Source: Embleya scabrispora DSM 41855
GTDB lineage: Bacteria > Actinomycetota > Actinomycetes > Streptomycetales > Streptomycetaceae
DNA length: 61,047 nucleotides
Reading direction: 5' to 3'
NCBI RefSeq assembly: GCF_000372745.1
Contig: NZ_KB889681.1
Coordinates: 44,778 to 105,824, forward strand
Shown here: in pieces, positions 28,035-37,271 of the stretch
Numbering within the stretch: the stretch's first letter is position 1
Layout: every line of letters starts with the position of its first letter
Made by a program: the position numbers and the translations under genes
The notes under the pieces: model-generated
The model's database searches: none
Told to the model about the DNA's origin: nothing
The model's input: only the letters and a program-made list of their open reading frames with translations

Positions 28035-28298
28035 CCGGCACCCCACGTGCTCCGCCCGCCCGCCATGAACGAAGTCACCGGCAGCGGCGACACCGTACGA
28101 CCCGGGTCAAACATCGGACTGCTCCCGGCGAGTGAAGTGGGCCGCGATGTCCGCCCGGGAGGACCAGGGACGGCGCTCGAATGCAGTCACGCAAGTCGCG
28201 GGTCGGCCGGGGGCGTTCGAAGGTGGGTAAGGCGCCTGGTCGAACCCCGCATGTCGATGCCCGTCGGCAGTTCGCGAAGCGCCGGAAGGAATACCACG

Positions 28299-28730
28299 AT
28301 GCGTCGTGTACGCGTTCTTGTCGCCGGAACCGCCCTCGGTTTTGCTGCTCTGACCCTGGCCGTTCCGTCCGCCTACGCCGACGAACCGTCCTCCGAGAAC
28401 AACTCGGACAAGTCCTGGTCCGCAGATTCGAAGTGGACGCCCGATAAGAGTTCCGAGCACAGCGACAACAAGGGCAACGACAACAGGGGCAACGACAACA
28501 GGGGCAACGACAACAGGGGCAACGACAGCAAGGGCAACGACAGCTACTCGCACGATAAGTCCGGGAAGGACCACAAGAGCCCGCACGGTGGCGTGCACAC
28601 CGGGATCGGCGGCGCCTTCCTCGACGACGGCGCGGCGCTCGGTACGGGTGCGGCCCTGATCGCCGGCGGCATCGGCATGGGCGCATACGCCCTGCGCCGT
28701 CGTTCCGGTGCGGCGGCGGCCCAGGCCTGA
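28299..28730 (+). CDS. Secreted repeat protein with C-terminal membrane anchor
   Basis: A 143-residue exported protein: Sec signal peptide MRRVRVLVAGTALGFAALTL ending in SAYADE, a charged Asn/Asp/Lys/Gly-rich region with five GNDNR pentapeptides (~57-81), then GIGGAFLDDGAALGTG followed by one hydrophobic helix and the basic tail ALRRRSG. The layout (tail helix plus arginines) resembles a sortase substrate, but no LPXTG is present. A class F sortase gene follows, so it is the obvious candidate partner. ATG behind GGAAGGAA. No enzyme function is visible. Confidence 0.8.
   Translation: MRRVRVLVAGTALGFAALTLAVPSAYADEPSSENNSDKSWSADSKWTPDKSSEHSDNKGNDNRGNDNRGNDNRGNDSKGNDSYSHDKSGKDHKSPHGGVHTGIGGAFLDDGAALGTGAALIAGGIGMGAYALRRRSGAAAAQA
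28467..28541 (+). repeat. Five 15-bp tandem repeats (GNDNR pentapeptide)
   Basis: Five codon-aligned units related to AACAGGGGCAACGAC at 28467-28481, 28482-28496, 28497-28511, 28512-28526 and 28527-28541; the three middle ones are identical. They encode N-(K/R)-G-N-D repeats. Confidence 0.9.
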
Positions 28731-28756
28731 TCGTCCTCGCCCTGGCAACGCACGTC

Positions 28757-28788
28757 GTGGCCACCGCCCTTAATGGGGCGGTGGCCAC
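28757..28788 (+). terminator. 13-bp hairpin after the repeat protein
   Basis: GTGGCCACCGCCC (28757-28769) pairs perfectly with GGGCGGTGGCCAC (28776-28788) across a six-base loop. It separates the repeat-protein gene from the sortase gene and probably terminates or attenuates transcription. Confidence 0.75.
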
Positions 28789-28848
28789 GCCGATGTCGTC
28801 GTCGGCACGGCGTCGCCCGGTCCGCCGGCACAGCAGAGAGGCATCGTC

Positions 28849-29547
28849 TTGTACGATCCGACACCGTCCATGGACACGTCCCAGACCCCGGCGCCCCGCC
28901 GGACCAGCGCCGGCAAGCTGATGCTGATAGCCGTGACGGCCATCCTGCTGGGCGCCCTGATGATCAAGCACGATCTGAGCACCGACTCCGGGCCACCGCC
29001 GCAACCGGTGCCCGCCGCCGCGCAGCCGAGCGCCCCGCCGACCGCCGCGTCCTCGGCTAGCCCGAGCTCCGACGGGGTGCCGGCGATGCGGCGTTCGCAG
29101 CCGGTGCGGATCAAGATCCCCAAGATCGAGGTGGACGCGCCGTTCATCGGGCTGCGCCTGAACGCCTCCGGCGTGCTGGCGGCCCCGCCCCCCGCGAACC
29201 GCAACCTGGCCGGCTGGTACGCGGACGGCGTCACCCCGGGCGCCCGGGGCAACGCGATCGTGCTCGGCCACGTCGACACGATGATGGGCCCGGCGGTCTT
29301 CTGGGCGCTCGGCAGCCTGCAGCCCGGCGACACGATCGAGATCGACCGCGCGGACGGCAGCGTGGCCCGGTTCGGTGTGGACTCCGTCGAGGTATTCCCC
29401 AAGGACGCCTTCCCCGACGAGCGGGTCTACGGCAAGACGACGGACGCCCAACTGCGCCTGATCACCTGCGGCGGCGTGTACGACAAGAAGGCCAAGGACT
29501 ACCGGGACAACGTGGTGGTGTTCGCCCACCTGCTGCCACCGACGTAA
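28849..29547 (+). CDS. Class F sortase
   Basis: A 232-residue membrane-anchored transpeptidase: one N-terminal helix (~23-40), a Pro/Ala/Ser linker to ~80, then the sortase barrel with catalytic H141 (VLGHVD), C207 (LITCGG) and R219 (YRDNVVVF). Class F sortases in actinobacteria attach proteins to the wall. The TTG start has GAGAGG eight bases upstream; an ATG at 28870 lacks a site. The gene before it is a plausible substrate. Confidence 0.92.
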   Translation: MYDPTPSMDTSQTPAPRRTSAGKLMLIAVTAILLGALMIKHDLSTDSGPPPQPVPAAAQPSAPPTAASSASPSSDGVPAMRRSQPVRIKIPKIEVDAPFIGLRLNASGVLAAPPPANRNLAGWYADGVTPGARGNAIVLGHVDTMMGPAVFWALGSLQPGDTIEIDRADGSVARFGVDSVEVFPKDAFPDERVYGKTTDAQLRLITCGGVYDKKAKDYRDNVVVFAHLLPPT

Positions 29548-29575
29548 CTCCCTCACCCGCGTTCGTACGCACCAC

Positions 29576-29607
29576 GGCCGGCCCCGGATACCACTCCGGG
29601 GCCGGCC
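29576..29607. terminator. 13-bp hairpin between convergent genes
   Basis: GGCCGGCCCCGGA (29576-29588) pairs with TCCGGGGCCGGCC (29595-29607), six-base loop, in the gap between the sortase and the FAD monooxygenase. Confidence 0.8.
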
Positions 29608-29632
29608 TGTCGTTGCCGGCGATGTGCGCGGC

Positions 29633-31318
29633 CTACCGGCCGAGTCGGCCGCCCACCCGGGCGTCCGCCTCGGTCCGGCACGCCACCGCGCGCAGCACCG
29701 TGAGCATGGTCTCCTCCGAGTCCGACTCGGCGGCCGGCACCCGCCAGGCGACGAACCCGTCCGGACGGATCAGCACCGCCCCCTCGTCGGTGACCCCGTG
29801 CAGCTCCGCCCAGTCCACGTCCGCCTCGGTGACCAGGTCCACCGCCGCGGACTCCGCCTCGGTGCCCACCCGGTAGATCGCCAACGGCACCGCCAGCCGC
29901 CGACTCGCCTCCCGCGCGGCCCGCTGCCACAGCTCGCCCGCCGGACCGGCACCGACCAGCAGCACCGGCGAGGTCTCGTACAGGTCCAGGGTGGACAGCC
30001 GAACGCCGTCCCGGTGCAGCCACACGTGCGGGGCGCGGCTGCCGGGCTCACCGGAGGGCGGACGGAACCGCTCGGGCAGCACCGGGACTTCGGGGTCGGT
30101 GCCGAGCACCGCCGCGGACGCGTAGCGGTAGCCGAGCACCACACCCAGCACGCCGGGCTGCTTGCCGCCGCCCACCGGGGGAGCCGCGTATCCCGGGTGG
30201 CTGTGCTCGGCCGATCGCGAGGACGCGCGCGCGGCGGTGGCTCGGGCCACCGGTCGGCGCTCGGCCTCGTAGGTGTGCAACAGGTCGGCGCCCGCGTGCC
30301 CGTGCAGCACGGCGGCGAGTTTCCAGGCCAGGTTGTGCGCGTCCTGGATACCGGTGTTGGAGCCGAACGCTCCGGTGGGCGACATCTCGTGCGCGGAGTC
30401 GCCCGCCAGGAACACCCGGCCGACGTGGTAGCGCTCGGCGACCCGTTCGGCCGCATGCCATGGGGCCTTTCCGGTGATCTCCACGTCGAGATCCGGTACG
30501 CCCGCGGCGGCCCGGATGTGCTCGACGCAGCGCTCGTCGGTGAACGCCTCGATCGGCTCGCCCCGCTCGGGATGCCACGGCAGGTGGAAGACCCAGTGAT
30601 CCCGGTTGTCCACCGGCAGCAACGCGCCCTCGCCCTGAGAGTTCGTCAGATAGCAGACGATGAACCGCCGTTCGCCGACGAACTCGGCCAACCTGCGGGA
30701 GGTGAAGGTGACGCTCACGTTGTGGAAGAGATCGCCCGGACCGGACACGGCGATGCCCAGCCGCTCGCGCACCGGGCTGCGGGGCCCGTCCGCGGCGACC
30801 AGGTAGTCCGCCCGCACGGTCTGCCGCCGCCCGTTCGCCCGGGTTTGCACGACCGCCGTGACGCCGTCCTCGTCCGGTTCGAAGGACACGAGTTCGGTGC
30901 CGAAGCGCAGGTCGCCGCCGAGTTCGCGGGCGTAGTCGGCCAGCACCGGCTCCAGATCGTTCTGGCTGCACAGGCACCACGAACTGGGACTGAATTTGGC
31001 CAGGCCGCCGCCGGGGTCGATCTCCTTGAACAGCCACTCCTGGCGGTCCCCGGCGATCGTGTCCGCCTGGAGGATGCCATGGTTTTCGGCCAGCACGGCG
31101 GACGCGGCGCGCACCCGGTCCTCGATCCCCGCGGTCCGGAACAACTCCATCGTGCGCACGTTGTTGCCGCGTCCGCGAGGGTGCCGCGAAGTGTCGGCGT
31201 GCCGCTCCACGAGCATGTGCGGCACGCCTAGCCGGCCCAGGAACACGGACGTGGACAGCCCGACCAGCGAGCCGCCCACGACCAGGACCGGTACCCGGTG
31301 TTCGATCTCGGGATTCAT
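29633..31318 (-). CDS. whiE-ORFVIII: FAD-dependent aromatic hydroxylase (WhiE ORFVIII-like)
   Basis: A 561-residue class A flavoprotein monooxygenase: VPVLVVGGSLVGLSTSVFLGRLG binds FAD, the DG motif is VAADGPRSPVRERLG, and VFLAGDSAHEMSPTGAFGSNTGIQDAHNLAWKL is the GD motif region; a thioredoxin-like C-terminal domain follows. It reads divergently from the pigment PKS genes, the same arrangement as whiE ORFVIII, and would hydroxylate the polyketide late in spore-pigment synthesis. Start at the second of two adjacent ATGs, five bases after GCAGGAG. Confidence 0.92.
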   Translation of the reverse strand: MNPEIEHRVPVLVVGGSLVGLSTSVFLGRLGVPHMLVERHADTSRHPRGRGNNVRTMELFRTAGIEDRVRAASAVLAENHGILQADTIAGDRQEWLFKEIDPGGGLAKFSPSSWCLCSQNDLEPVLADYARELGGDLRFGTELVSFEPDEDGVTAVVQTRANGRRQTVRADYLVAADGPRSPVRERLGIAVSGPGDLFHNVSVTFTSRRLAEFVGERRFIVCYLTNSQGEGALLPVDNRDHWVFHLPWHPERGEPIEAFTDERCVEHIRAAAGVPDLDVEITGKAPWHAAERVAERYHVGRVFLAGDSAHEMSPTGAFGSNTGIQDAHNLAWKLAAVLHGHAGADLLHTYEAERRPVARATAARASSRSAEHSHPGYAAPPVGGGKQPGVLGVVLGYRYASAAVLGTDPEVPVLPERFRPPSGEPGSRAPHVWLHRDGVRLSTLDLYETSPVLLVGAGPAGELWQRAAREASRRLAVPLAIYRVGTEAESAAVDLVTEADVDWAELHGVTDEGAVLIRPDGFVAWRVPAAESDSEETMLTVLRAVACRTEADARVGGRLGR

Positions 31319-31675
31319 CATTTCTCCTGCGTTGGCGAGGACTGCGGACACACGACATCGCTGCGGGAGGCCGTGGACCGTCGGTGTCCTCCTGTTCCCG
31401 CTGAACCCGATGAGCGGTTCACCATGGCGCAATGTCACTCATATGCCCTCAAAAGATGCAGAGAGTGATGATTCGCCGCCACGCTCGAAGTCGAGGCCGG
31501 GTCCCCGACGGACGGATCGGTCGGTGTCAGGCGTGCGTCGCGCGGCAAGGCGCGACGCACACCGTCACACCTACGCATCCCCGTCCTTCGGTCGGCTTCG
31601 GCGCGGCCCGGTCCCCCGGGATCGCCCGCACCGGGCACCACCAGGCAGGCCGAATCCCAAGACCAAAGGAATGAC
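31319..31675. promoter_or_regulatory. Divergent whiE-type promoter region
   Basis: A 357-bp gap between the hydroxylase and the pigment operon. It has an AT-richer stretch (about 31425-31475) containing TCACTC and GAGTGA as inverted half-sites 24 bp apart, and a 10-bp hairpin GTGCGTCGCG/CGCGACGCAC at 31533-31560. In S. coelicolor the equivalent region carries late, sporulation-specific promoters; I could not assign a sigma-factor consensus here. Confidence 0.5.
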
Positions 31676-32929
31676 ATGGACACCCTCGTCCACTCCGCGG
31701 CGAACCCCACCACCGACACCTTGACCAAGCTCCGGGTACTGCTCATGCTGGAGCTGCACGAAGGGTCGGAGCAGCGCTTCCTCGAAGCCTACGAACGCAT
31801 TCGGCACCAGGTCGCCGCCGTTCCGGGTCACGTGCGCGACCAACTGTGCCAGTCGATCGAGGACCCGACCCAGTGGCTGATCACCAGCGAGTGGGAGGGC
31901 AGCTCTCAATACCTGGCCTGGGTGGACAGCCCGGAGCACCAGATGATGGTGCAGCCGCTGCACGGATGTGTGCGCGGCACCCGGTCGTTGCGCTTCGCGG
32001 TGGTCCGGGAGACCGACCGCGTGGGCGGCTCGGTGATCACCAAGGGAGCCGCCGGCGCGAAGACGAAGGCGGCCATGCCCGGCAAGTCCAAAAACGGCGC
32101 AACCGACAGGGCCACGGCCGGGGCGAACGACAGGACCAGGGTCGGCGCGAGCGACAAGGCGCGGTCCGGGGCGAGTGACAAGGCGCGCGCCGCGGCCCCG
32201 GCGGTGCCCGGCGTGGTCCGCTGCGCGCTCACCTTCACCGTCAAGCCCGGCAGCGAGGCCGAGGTCGCCCGAATCCTGGCCGGCTACAAGTCGCCGAAGG
32301 CCCGGGTGAACGACACGACGTCGCTGCGCCGCACGACGGTGTTCATGCTCGGCAACCGTGTGGTGCGCGCGATCGAGGTGCAGGGCGACCTGCGGGCCGC
32401 ACTACGGCACGTGGCCGAACAGCCGCAGGTGCGGGCCGCCGAGGAGTTGCTGCATCCGTACCTGGAGGAGACCCGCGACCTGAACGACTCGGAGGCCGGC
32501 CGGCTGTTCTTCATGCGCTCCTCGCTGGCCGAGGCGTACCACCTGGACGCGCCGGCCGGGAAGTCGGCGAAGGCCTCGACCACGCGCCGCGCGCTGCTGT
32601 ACCCGGTCCGGCACGGTCGCGGTGAATCCGCCGCCACCGTGCTCCAGCGGCACGACGAACAGGTGATCGCGTCCGCGTCCGGTCCGATCGCGAGCAGTTC
32701 GGTGTTCGTGCGCGGCGACATCCTGATCCGAGTGCTCGACCTGCGCGGCGACCCGGACGACCCGGCGCTGCTGTTGGGCATCGACCGCAAGGAGTCCGCG
32801 GCCCGGCTGAGCCGGCTCCTGGACATCGGCGGTGACGACGCACTGGACACCGACGAGGGTCTGCGGCACCTGCTGGCCTCGGCCGAGACCACCCTCGTCA
32901 CCGACCGTCGCGCCGACCGCGACGTCTGA
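31676..32929 (+). CDS. whiE-ORFI: SchA/CurD-like protein (WhiE ORFI-like)
   Basis: A 417-residue protein. Residues ~18-105 look like an antibiotic-biosynthesis-monooxygenase (ABM) ferredoxin-like domain ([21 protein letters not shown]), and ~180-400 carry the SchA/CurD-like region found only in spore-pigment clusters. Between them is an Ala/Lys/Asp-rich linker with three GASDKAR-type octapeptides. ATG behind AAAGGAA. It is the first gene of the pigment operon; its biochemical role is not established in the family. Confidence 0.9.
   Translation: MDTLVHSAANPTTDTLTKLRVLLMLELHEGSEQRFLEAYERIRHQVAAVPGHVRDQLCQSIEDPTQWLITSEWEGSSQYLAWVDSPEHQMMVQPLHGCVRGTRSLRFAVVRETDRVGGSVITKGAAGAKTKAAMPGKSKNGATDRATAGANDRTRVGASDKARSGASDKARAAAPAVPGVVRCALTFTVKPGSEAEVARILAGYKSPKARVNDTTSLRRTTVFMLGNRVVRAIEVQGDLRAALRHVAEQPQVRAAEELLHPYLEETRDLNDSEAGRLFFMRSSLAEAYHLDAPAGKSAKASTTRRALLYPVRHGRGESAATVLQRHDEQVIASASGPIASSSVFVRGDILIRVLDLRGDPDDPALLLGIDRKESAARLSRLLDIGGDDALDTDEGLRHLLASAETTLVTDRRADRDV
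32120..32191 (+). repeat. Three 24-bp tandem repeats in WhiE ORFI-like linker
   Basis: Codon-aligned units at 32120-32143, 32144-32167 and 32168-32191 encode [16 protein letters not shown] and GASDKARA. Confidence 0.8.
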
Positions 32930-32936
32930 CCCCCCC

Positions 32937-32962
32937 GGGCGGCGCCCTCGCGGGCGCCGCCC
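32937..32962 (+). terminator. 11-bp intercistronic hairpin
   Basis: GGGCGGCGCCC (32937-32947) pairs perfectly with GGGCGCCGCCC (32952-32962) with a TCGC loop, between ORFI and the cupin gene. Position inside the operon suggests attenuation or mRNA processing rather than full termination. Confidence 0.6.
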
Positions 32963-32982
32963 GCCACTTGGAGGTGGCACAC

Positions 32983-33399
32983 ATGACCACGCAGACCGTA
33001 CGCATCGTCAACGTCGACGAGATCGAGCCCAACCGACGTCGGGGCGGTGACCTGCGGGTCACGCTCGGCCCGACGACGGTGGGGTCCACCAGTGGCTTCA
33101 TGGGCCTGGCCATCATCGAGCCCGGCGACATGATCGCCGAGCACTACCACCCGTACTCCGAGGAGTTCATCCACGTCGTCACCGGTGCGCTGGAAGTCGA
33201 CCTGGACGGCATCACCTACGAACTCCGACCCGATCAGGGCCTGATGGTGCCCAAGAACATGCGGCACCGGTTCCGCAACGTCGGCCGGGTACAGGCGCGG
33301 ATGGTCTTCCAACTCGCCCCGTTGGCGCCCCGACCGGAACTGGGGCACGTCGACACGGAGGGGATCGAGCCCGCCGAGACCGTGGGCGCCGACTCTTGA
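32983..33399 (+). CDS. whiE-ORFII: Cupin polyketide-cyclase-type protein (WhiE ORFII/TcmJ-like)
   Basis: A 138-residue cupin with motif 1 [21 protein letters not shown] and motif 2 [16 protein letters not shown], so His/His/Glu and His metal ligands are all present. Homologues (TcmJ, WhiE ORFII) assist ring formation or monooxygenation in aromatic polyketide paths. ATG at 32983 behind TTGGAGGTG. Its stop overlaps the KS start (TTGA). Confidence 0.9.
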   Translation: MTTQTVRIVNVDEIEPNRRRGGDLRVTLGPTTVGSTSGFMGLAIIEPGDMIAEHYHPYSEEFIHVVTGALEVDLDGITYELRPDQGLMVPKNMRHRFRNVGRVQARMVFQLAPLAPRPELGHVDTEGIEPAETVGADS

Positions 33400-34664
33400 G
33401 GCGCCGGGTGGCGGTCACCGGCGTCGGCGTCGTGGCACCCGGCGGCGTGGGTGTCACCGCGTTCTGGGACATGCTGATGGCCGGCCGTACGGCGACCCGC
33501 GGCATCACCTTCTTCGATCCCACCGGCTTCCGCTCCCGGATCGCCGCCGAATGCGACTTCGACCCGGTCGCCTGCGGCGTCGACCGGGTCCGGGCCGAGC
33601 GCGCGGACCGCTACGTACAGTTCGCGCTCGCGGCGGCGGCCGAGGCGGTGGGAGACTGCGGCCTGGACCGGGAAGCGGAGGATCCCTGGCGGATCGGCGT
33701 CTCGCTCGGCACCGCCGTGGGTGGCACCACCCGGCTCGAACACGACTACGTCGCGGTCAGCGACTCGGGCCGCGACTGGGCGGTGGACTCCAAGCGGGCC
33801 GACCCGTTCCTGCACCGGGCGTTCTCCCCGAGCACCCTGGCCTCCGAGGTGGCCGAGGAATTCGACGCCCGCGGCCCGGTGCAGACCGTGTCCACCGGCT
33901 GTACGTCCGGCCTCGACGCGATCGGGTACGCCGCGCACGCGATCGAGGAGGGCCGGGCCGAGGTCTACCTGGCCGGCGCCTCGGACTCGCCGATCTCACC
34001 GATCACGGTCGCCTGCTTCGACGCGATCAAGGCGACCTCGACCCGCAACGACGACCCGGCCCACGCCTCCCGGCCGTTCGACGCGGATCGGGACGGCTTC
34101 GTCCTGGGCGAGGGCGCCGCCGTACTCGTGTTGGAGGAGCTCGAACACGCCCGGCGACGCGGCGCACACGTCTACTGCGAGGTGGGCGGGTTCGCCACCC
34201 GGGGCAACGCGCACCACATGACCGGCCTGACCCGCGAGGGCCTGGAGATGTCCGAGGCGATCGACCGCGCACTGGCGGACGCACAGGTCGACCCCACCGG
34301 GATCGACTACGTCAACGCGCACGGCTCGGGCACCAAGCAGAACGACCGCCACGAGACGGCGGCGGTCAAGCGCTCCCTGGGCGAGCACGCGTACCGGACC
34401 CCGATGAGTTCGATCAAGTCCATGGTGGGCCACTCGCTCGGTGCGATCGGTGCGATCGAACTGGCCGCGTGCGCCCTGGCGATGGAACACAAGGCGGTGC
34501 CCCCCACGGCGAACTACCAGACTCCGGACCCCGAGTGCGACCTCGACTACGTGCCGGGGACGGCCCGGCCGATGGCACTGCGCACGGTGTTGTCGGTGGG
34601 CAGCGGGTTCGGCGGCTTCCAGTCCGCCGTGGTGCTGGACCGCCGGGAAAGGAGACCCCGGTGA
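33396..34664 (+). CDS. whiE-ORFIII: Type II PKS ketosynthase alpha (WhiE ORFIII-like)
   Basis: A 422-residue KS-alpha that condenses malonyl units on the ACP. Catalytic residues are all present: Cys169 in [10 protein letters not shown], His309 in [12 protein letters not shown], Lys341 and His346 in [12 protein letters not shown]. It starts at a TTG overlapping the preceding stop (TTGA), giving [17 protein letters not shown]; a GTG 12 bases later is also possible. It pairs with the chain-length factor gene, joined by a GTGA overlap. The TKQND motif and gene order match spore-pigment KSs. Confidence 0.96.
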   Translation: MRRRVAVTGVGVVAPGGVGVTAFWDMLMAGRTATRGITFFDPTGFRSRIAAECDFDPVACGVDRVRAERADRYVQFALAAAAEAVGDCGLDREAEDPWRIGVSLGTAVGGTTRLEHDYVAVSDSGRDWAVDSKRADPFLHRAFSPSTLASEVAEEFDARGPVQTVSTGCTSGLDAIGYAAHAIEEGRAEVYLAGASDSPISPITVACFDAIKATSTRNDDPAHASRPFDADRDGFVLGEGAAVLVLEELEHARRRGAHVYCEVGGFATRGNAHHMTGLTREGLEMSEAIDRALADAQVDPTGIDYVNAHGSGTKQNDRHETAAVKRSLGEHAYRTPMSSIKSMVGHSLGAIGAIELAACALAMEHKAVPPTANYQTPDPECDLDYVPGTARPMALRTVLSVGSGFGGFQSAVVLDRRERRPR

Positions 34665-35908
34665 ACACCTCCGTACCCAGACGCACCGTGGTGACGGGCG
34701 TCGGCGTCGTCGCGCCCAACGGCATCGGTGCCGACGTGTTCTGGAAGGCCACCCGCGAGGGCCTGTGCGTCCTGGATCGGATCAGCCGCGAAGGCTGCGG
34801 CGACCTCCCGTTGACGATCGCCGGCGAGGTGCGCGAATTCGACCCGGCCGCCGTGGTCGAGGAGCGCTTCCTGGTCCAGACCGACCGCTTCACGCACTTC
34901 GCCATGGTCGCCGCGGATCAGGCACTGGCCGACGCCGCGCTCGGCCCGATGCCCACCTTCGGCGTCGGGGTGACCACGGCGAGCTGCTCCGGCGGCGGCG
35001 AATTCGGCCAACGCGAGCTGCAGAACCTGTGGGGTCAGGGCCCCGGCTTCGTCGGTCCCTATCAGTCCATCGCCTGGTTCTACGCCGCCACGACCGGCCA
35101 GATCTCCATCCGCGGCGGCTTCAAGGGGCCGTGCGCGGTGCTGGCCAACGACGAGGCGGGCGGCCTGGACGCCCTCGCGCACGCGGCGCGCACCATCCGA
35201 CGCGGCACGAACGCCGTCGTGGTCGGCGCCGCGGAGGCCCCGCTGGCGCCGTACTCGATGGTCTGCCAGCTCGGCTACGACTCGCTCAGCCTGGCTCGCG
35301 AACCCGGGCAGGCATACCTTCCGTTCACCTCGAACGCGTGCGGATTCGTCCCCGCCGAGGGCGGCGCGATGTTCGTCCTGGAGGAGACGGAGGCGGCGCA
35401 TCGGCGCGGGGCCAGGATCCGGGCCGAAGTGGCGGGACACGGCGCTACGTTCACCGGCACCTCGGGCTGGGGACCCTCCCGCGACGGCCTCGCTCGGGCG
35501 ATCGGCGACGCGCTGGCCGACGCCGGGTGCGCCCCGCAGGACATCGACGTGGTCTTCGCGGACGCCCTCGGGGTGCGCGAGGCCGACCACGCCGAAGTAC
35601 TGGCCCTGTCCGACGCGTTGGGCGCGCACGCCGCCCAGGTGCCGGTGACCGCCCCCAAGGCGGGCATCGGCCGCGCGTACTGCGGCGCGCCCGTCCTGGA
35701 CTGCGCCGCCGCGATCCTGGCGATGGAACACGGCGTGGTGCCGCCCACCCCGGGCGTCTTCGACGTCTGCCACGACCTGGATCTGGTCACCGGCCGGGCC
35801 CGAGCCGCCGAACTGCGCACCGCCCTGGTGCTCAGCCGCGGCCTGATGGGCCACAACGCGGCACTGGTGCTGCGCCGCGGCGACGGCCGGCCCGGTACGC
35901 CCATGTAG
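34661..35908 (+). CDS. whiE-ORFIV: Type II PKS chain-length factor, KS beta (WhiE ORFIV-like)
   Basis: A 415-residue KS-like subunit that sets chain length in the KS heterodimer. The residue aligned with the KS nucleophile is Glu165 ([11 protein letters not shown]), where most CLFs have Gln (EQAGGLDA). The KS His motif is replaced by [14 protein letters not shown] start in a GTGA overlap with KS, preceded by AAAGGAGA. A 7-bp hairpin (AGACCGC-ATA-GCGGTCT, 35907-35923) follows at its end. Confidence 0.95.
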   Translation: MNTSVPRRTVVTGVGVVAPNGIGADVFWKATREGLCVLDRISREGCGDLPLTIAGEVREFDPAAVVEERFLVQTDRFTHFAMVAADQALADAALGPMPTFGVGVTTASCSGGGEFGQRELQNLWGQGPGFVGPYQSIAWFYAATTGQISIRGGFKGPCAVLANDEAGGLDALAHAARTIRRGTNAVVVGAAEAPLAPYSMVCQLGYDSLSLAREPGQAYLPFTSNACGFVPAEGGAMFVLEETEAAHRRGARIRAEVAGHGATFTGTSGWGPSRDGLARAIGDALADAGCAPQDIDVVFADALGVREADHAEVLALSDALGAHAAQVPVTAPKAGIGRAYCGAPVLDCAAAILAMEHGVVPPTPGVFDVCHDLDLVTGRARAAELRTALVLSRGLMGHNAALVLRRGDGRPGTPM

Positions 35909-35957
35909 ACCGCATAGCGGTCTCCCGCCAAGAAAGCACGGAAGAAGGAAGCCTGCG

Positions 35958-36696
<739 letters not shown>

Positions 36697-36736
36697 CCCG
36701 CGCCGTCGCCGGCCCGACCGACGACGGCGCGCTTTC

Positions 36737-36768
36737 CCGGTGGGGCCGCAACCCCGCGGTCCCACCGG
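36737..36768 (+). terminator. 13-bp intercistronic hairpin (one G-U)
   Basis: CCGGTGGGGCCGC (36737-36749) pairs with GCGGTCCCACCGG (36756-36768), one wobble pair, six-base loop. A second, 9-bp hairpin lies just upstream (36700-36730). Both are in the 106-bp gap between the two cyclase genes. Confidence 0.6.
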
Positions 36769-36802
36769 CCCTCCACCGACCGACCCGGAAGGACCACCGC
36801 AC

Positions 36803-37135
36803 ATGCACCGCACCCTGATCGTGGCCCGGATGAAGCCCGATTCGGCGCCCCGGATCGCGGACATCTTCGCCACCTCCGACACCGGCGAACTCCCGCACCT
36901 GGTGGGGGTCACCGGCCGCAGCCTGTTCCAGTTCGGCGACCTGTACCTGCATCTGATCGAGGCCGATCGGCCGCCGGGGCCCGCCGTCGCCAAGGTCGTC
37001 GGACACCCGGAGTTCCGCGACATCAGCGAGCGACTGGCCGTGCACGTGGGCGCGTACGACCCGCAGACCTGGCGGTCGCCGCAGGACGCGATGGCCCGGG
37101 AGTTCTACCGCTGGGAGCGGGACACGCAGGCATAG
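36803..37135 (+). CDS. whiE-ORFVII: TcmI-family polyketide cyclase (WhiE ORFVII-like)
   Basis: A 110-residue ferredoxin-like cyclase: [22 protein letters not shown] and [18 protein letters not shown] match the TcmI fold, which performs late ring closure. ATG behind GGAAGGA; a longer Pro-rich extension upstream has no ribosome site. It is the last gene shared with the S. coelicolor whiE order; the ACC genes follow 136 bp later. Confidence 0.93.
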   Translation: MHRTLIVARMKPDSAPRIADIFATSDTGELPHLVGVTGRSLFQFGDLYLHLIEADRPPGPAVAKVVGHPEFRDISERLAVHVGAYDPQTWRSPQDAMAREFYRWERDTQA

Positions 37136-37271
37136 CGCACACCGCACCCGCCGCAAGGCGTCGTTACGACCTCCCCGGCTCGACCCCGTCCGGTCGCGGC
37201 TCCCGTTCGTCGAGCTCTCCGCGGCCAAGGCAACCCCGCCCAAGGCCCCTTCGTCCAAGGACCCTGAAGCC

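Noticed and set aside
28467-28541. CRISPR-like short repeat array
   Set aside because: Units are contiguous 15-bp codon-aligned repeats without spacers, inside a coding region.
34661-35908. Second ketosynthase with normal activity
   Set aside because: No active-site Cys or His motif; it is the chain-length factor partner of the KS.
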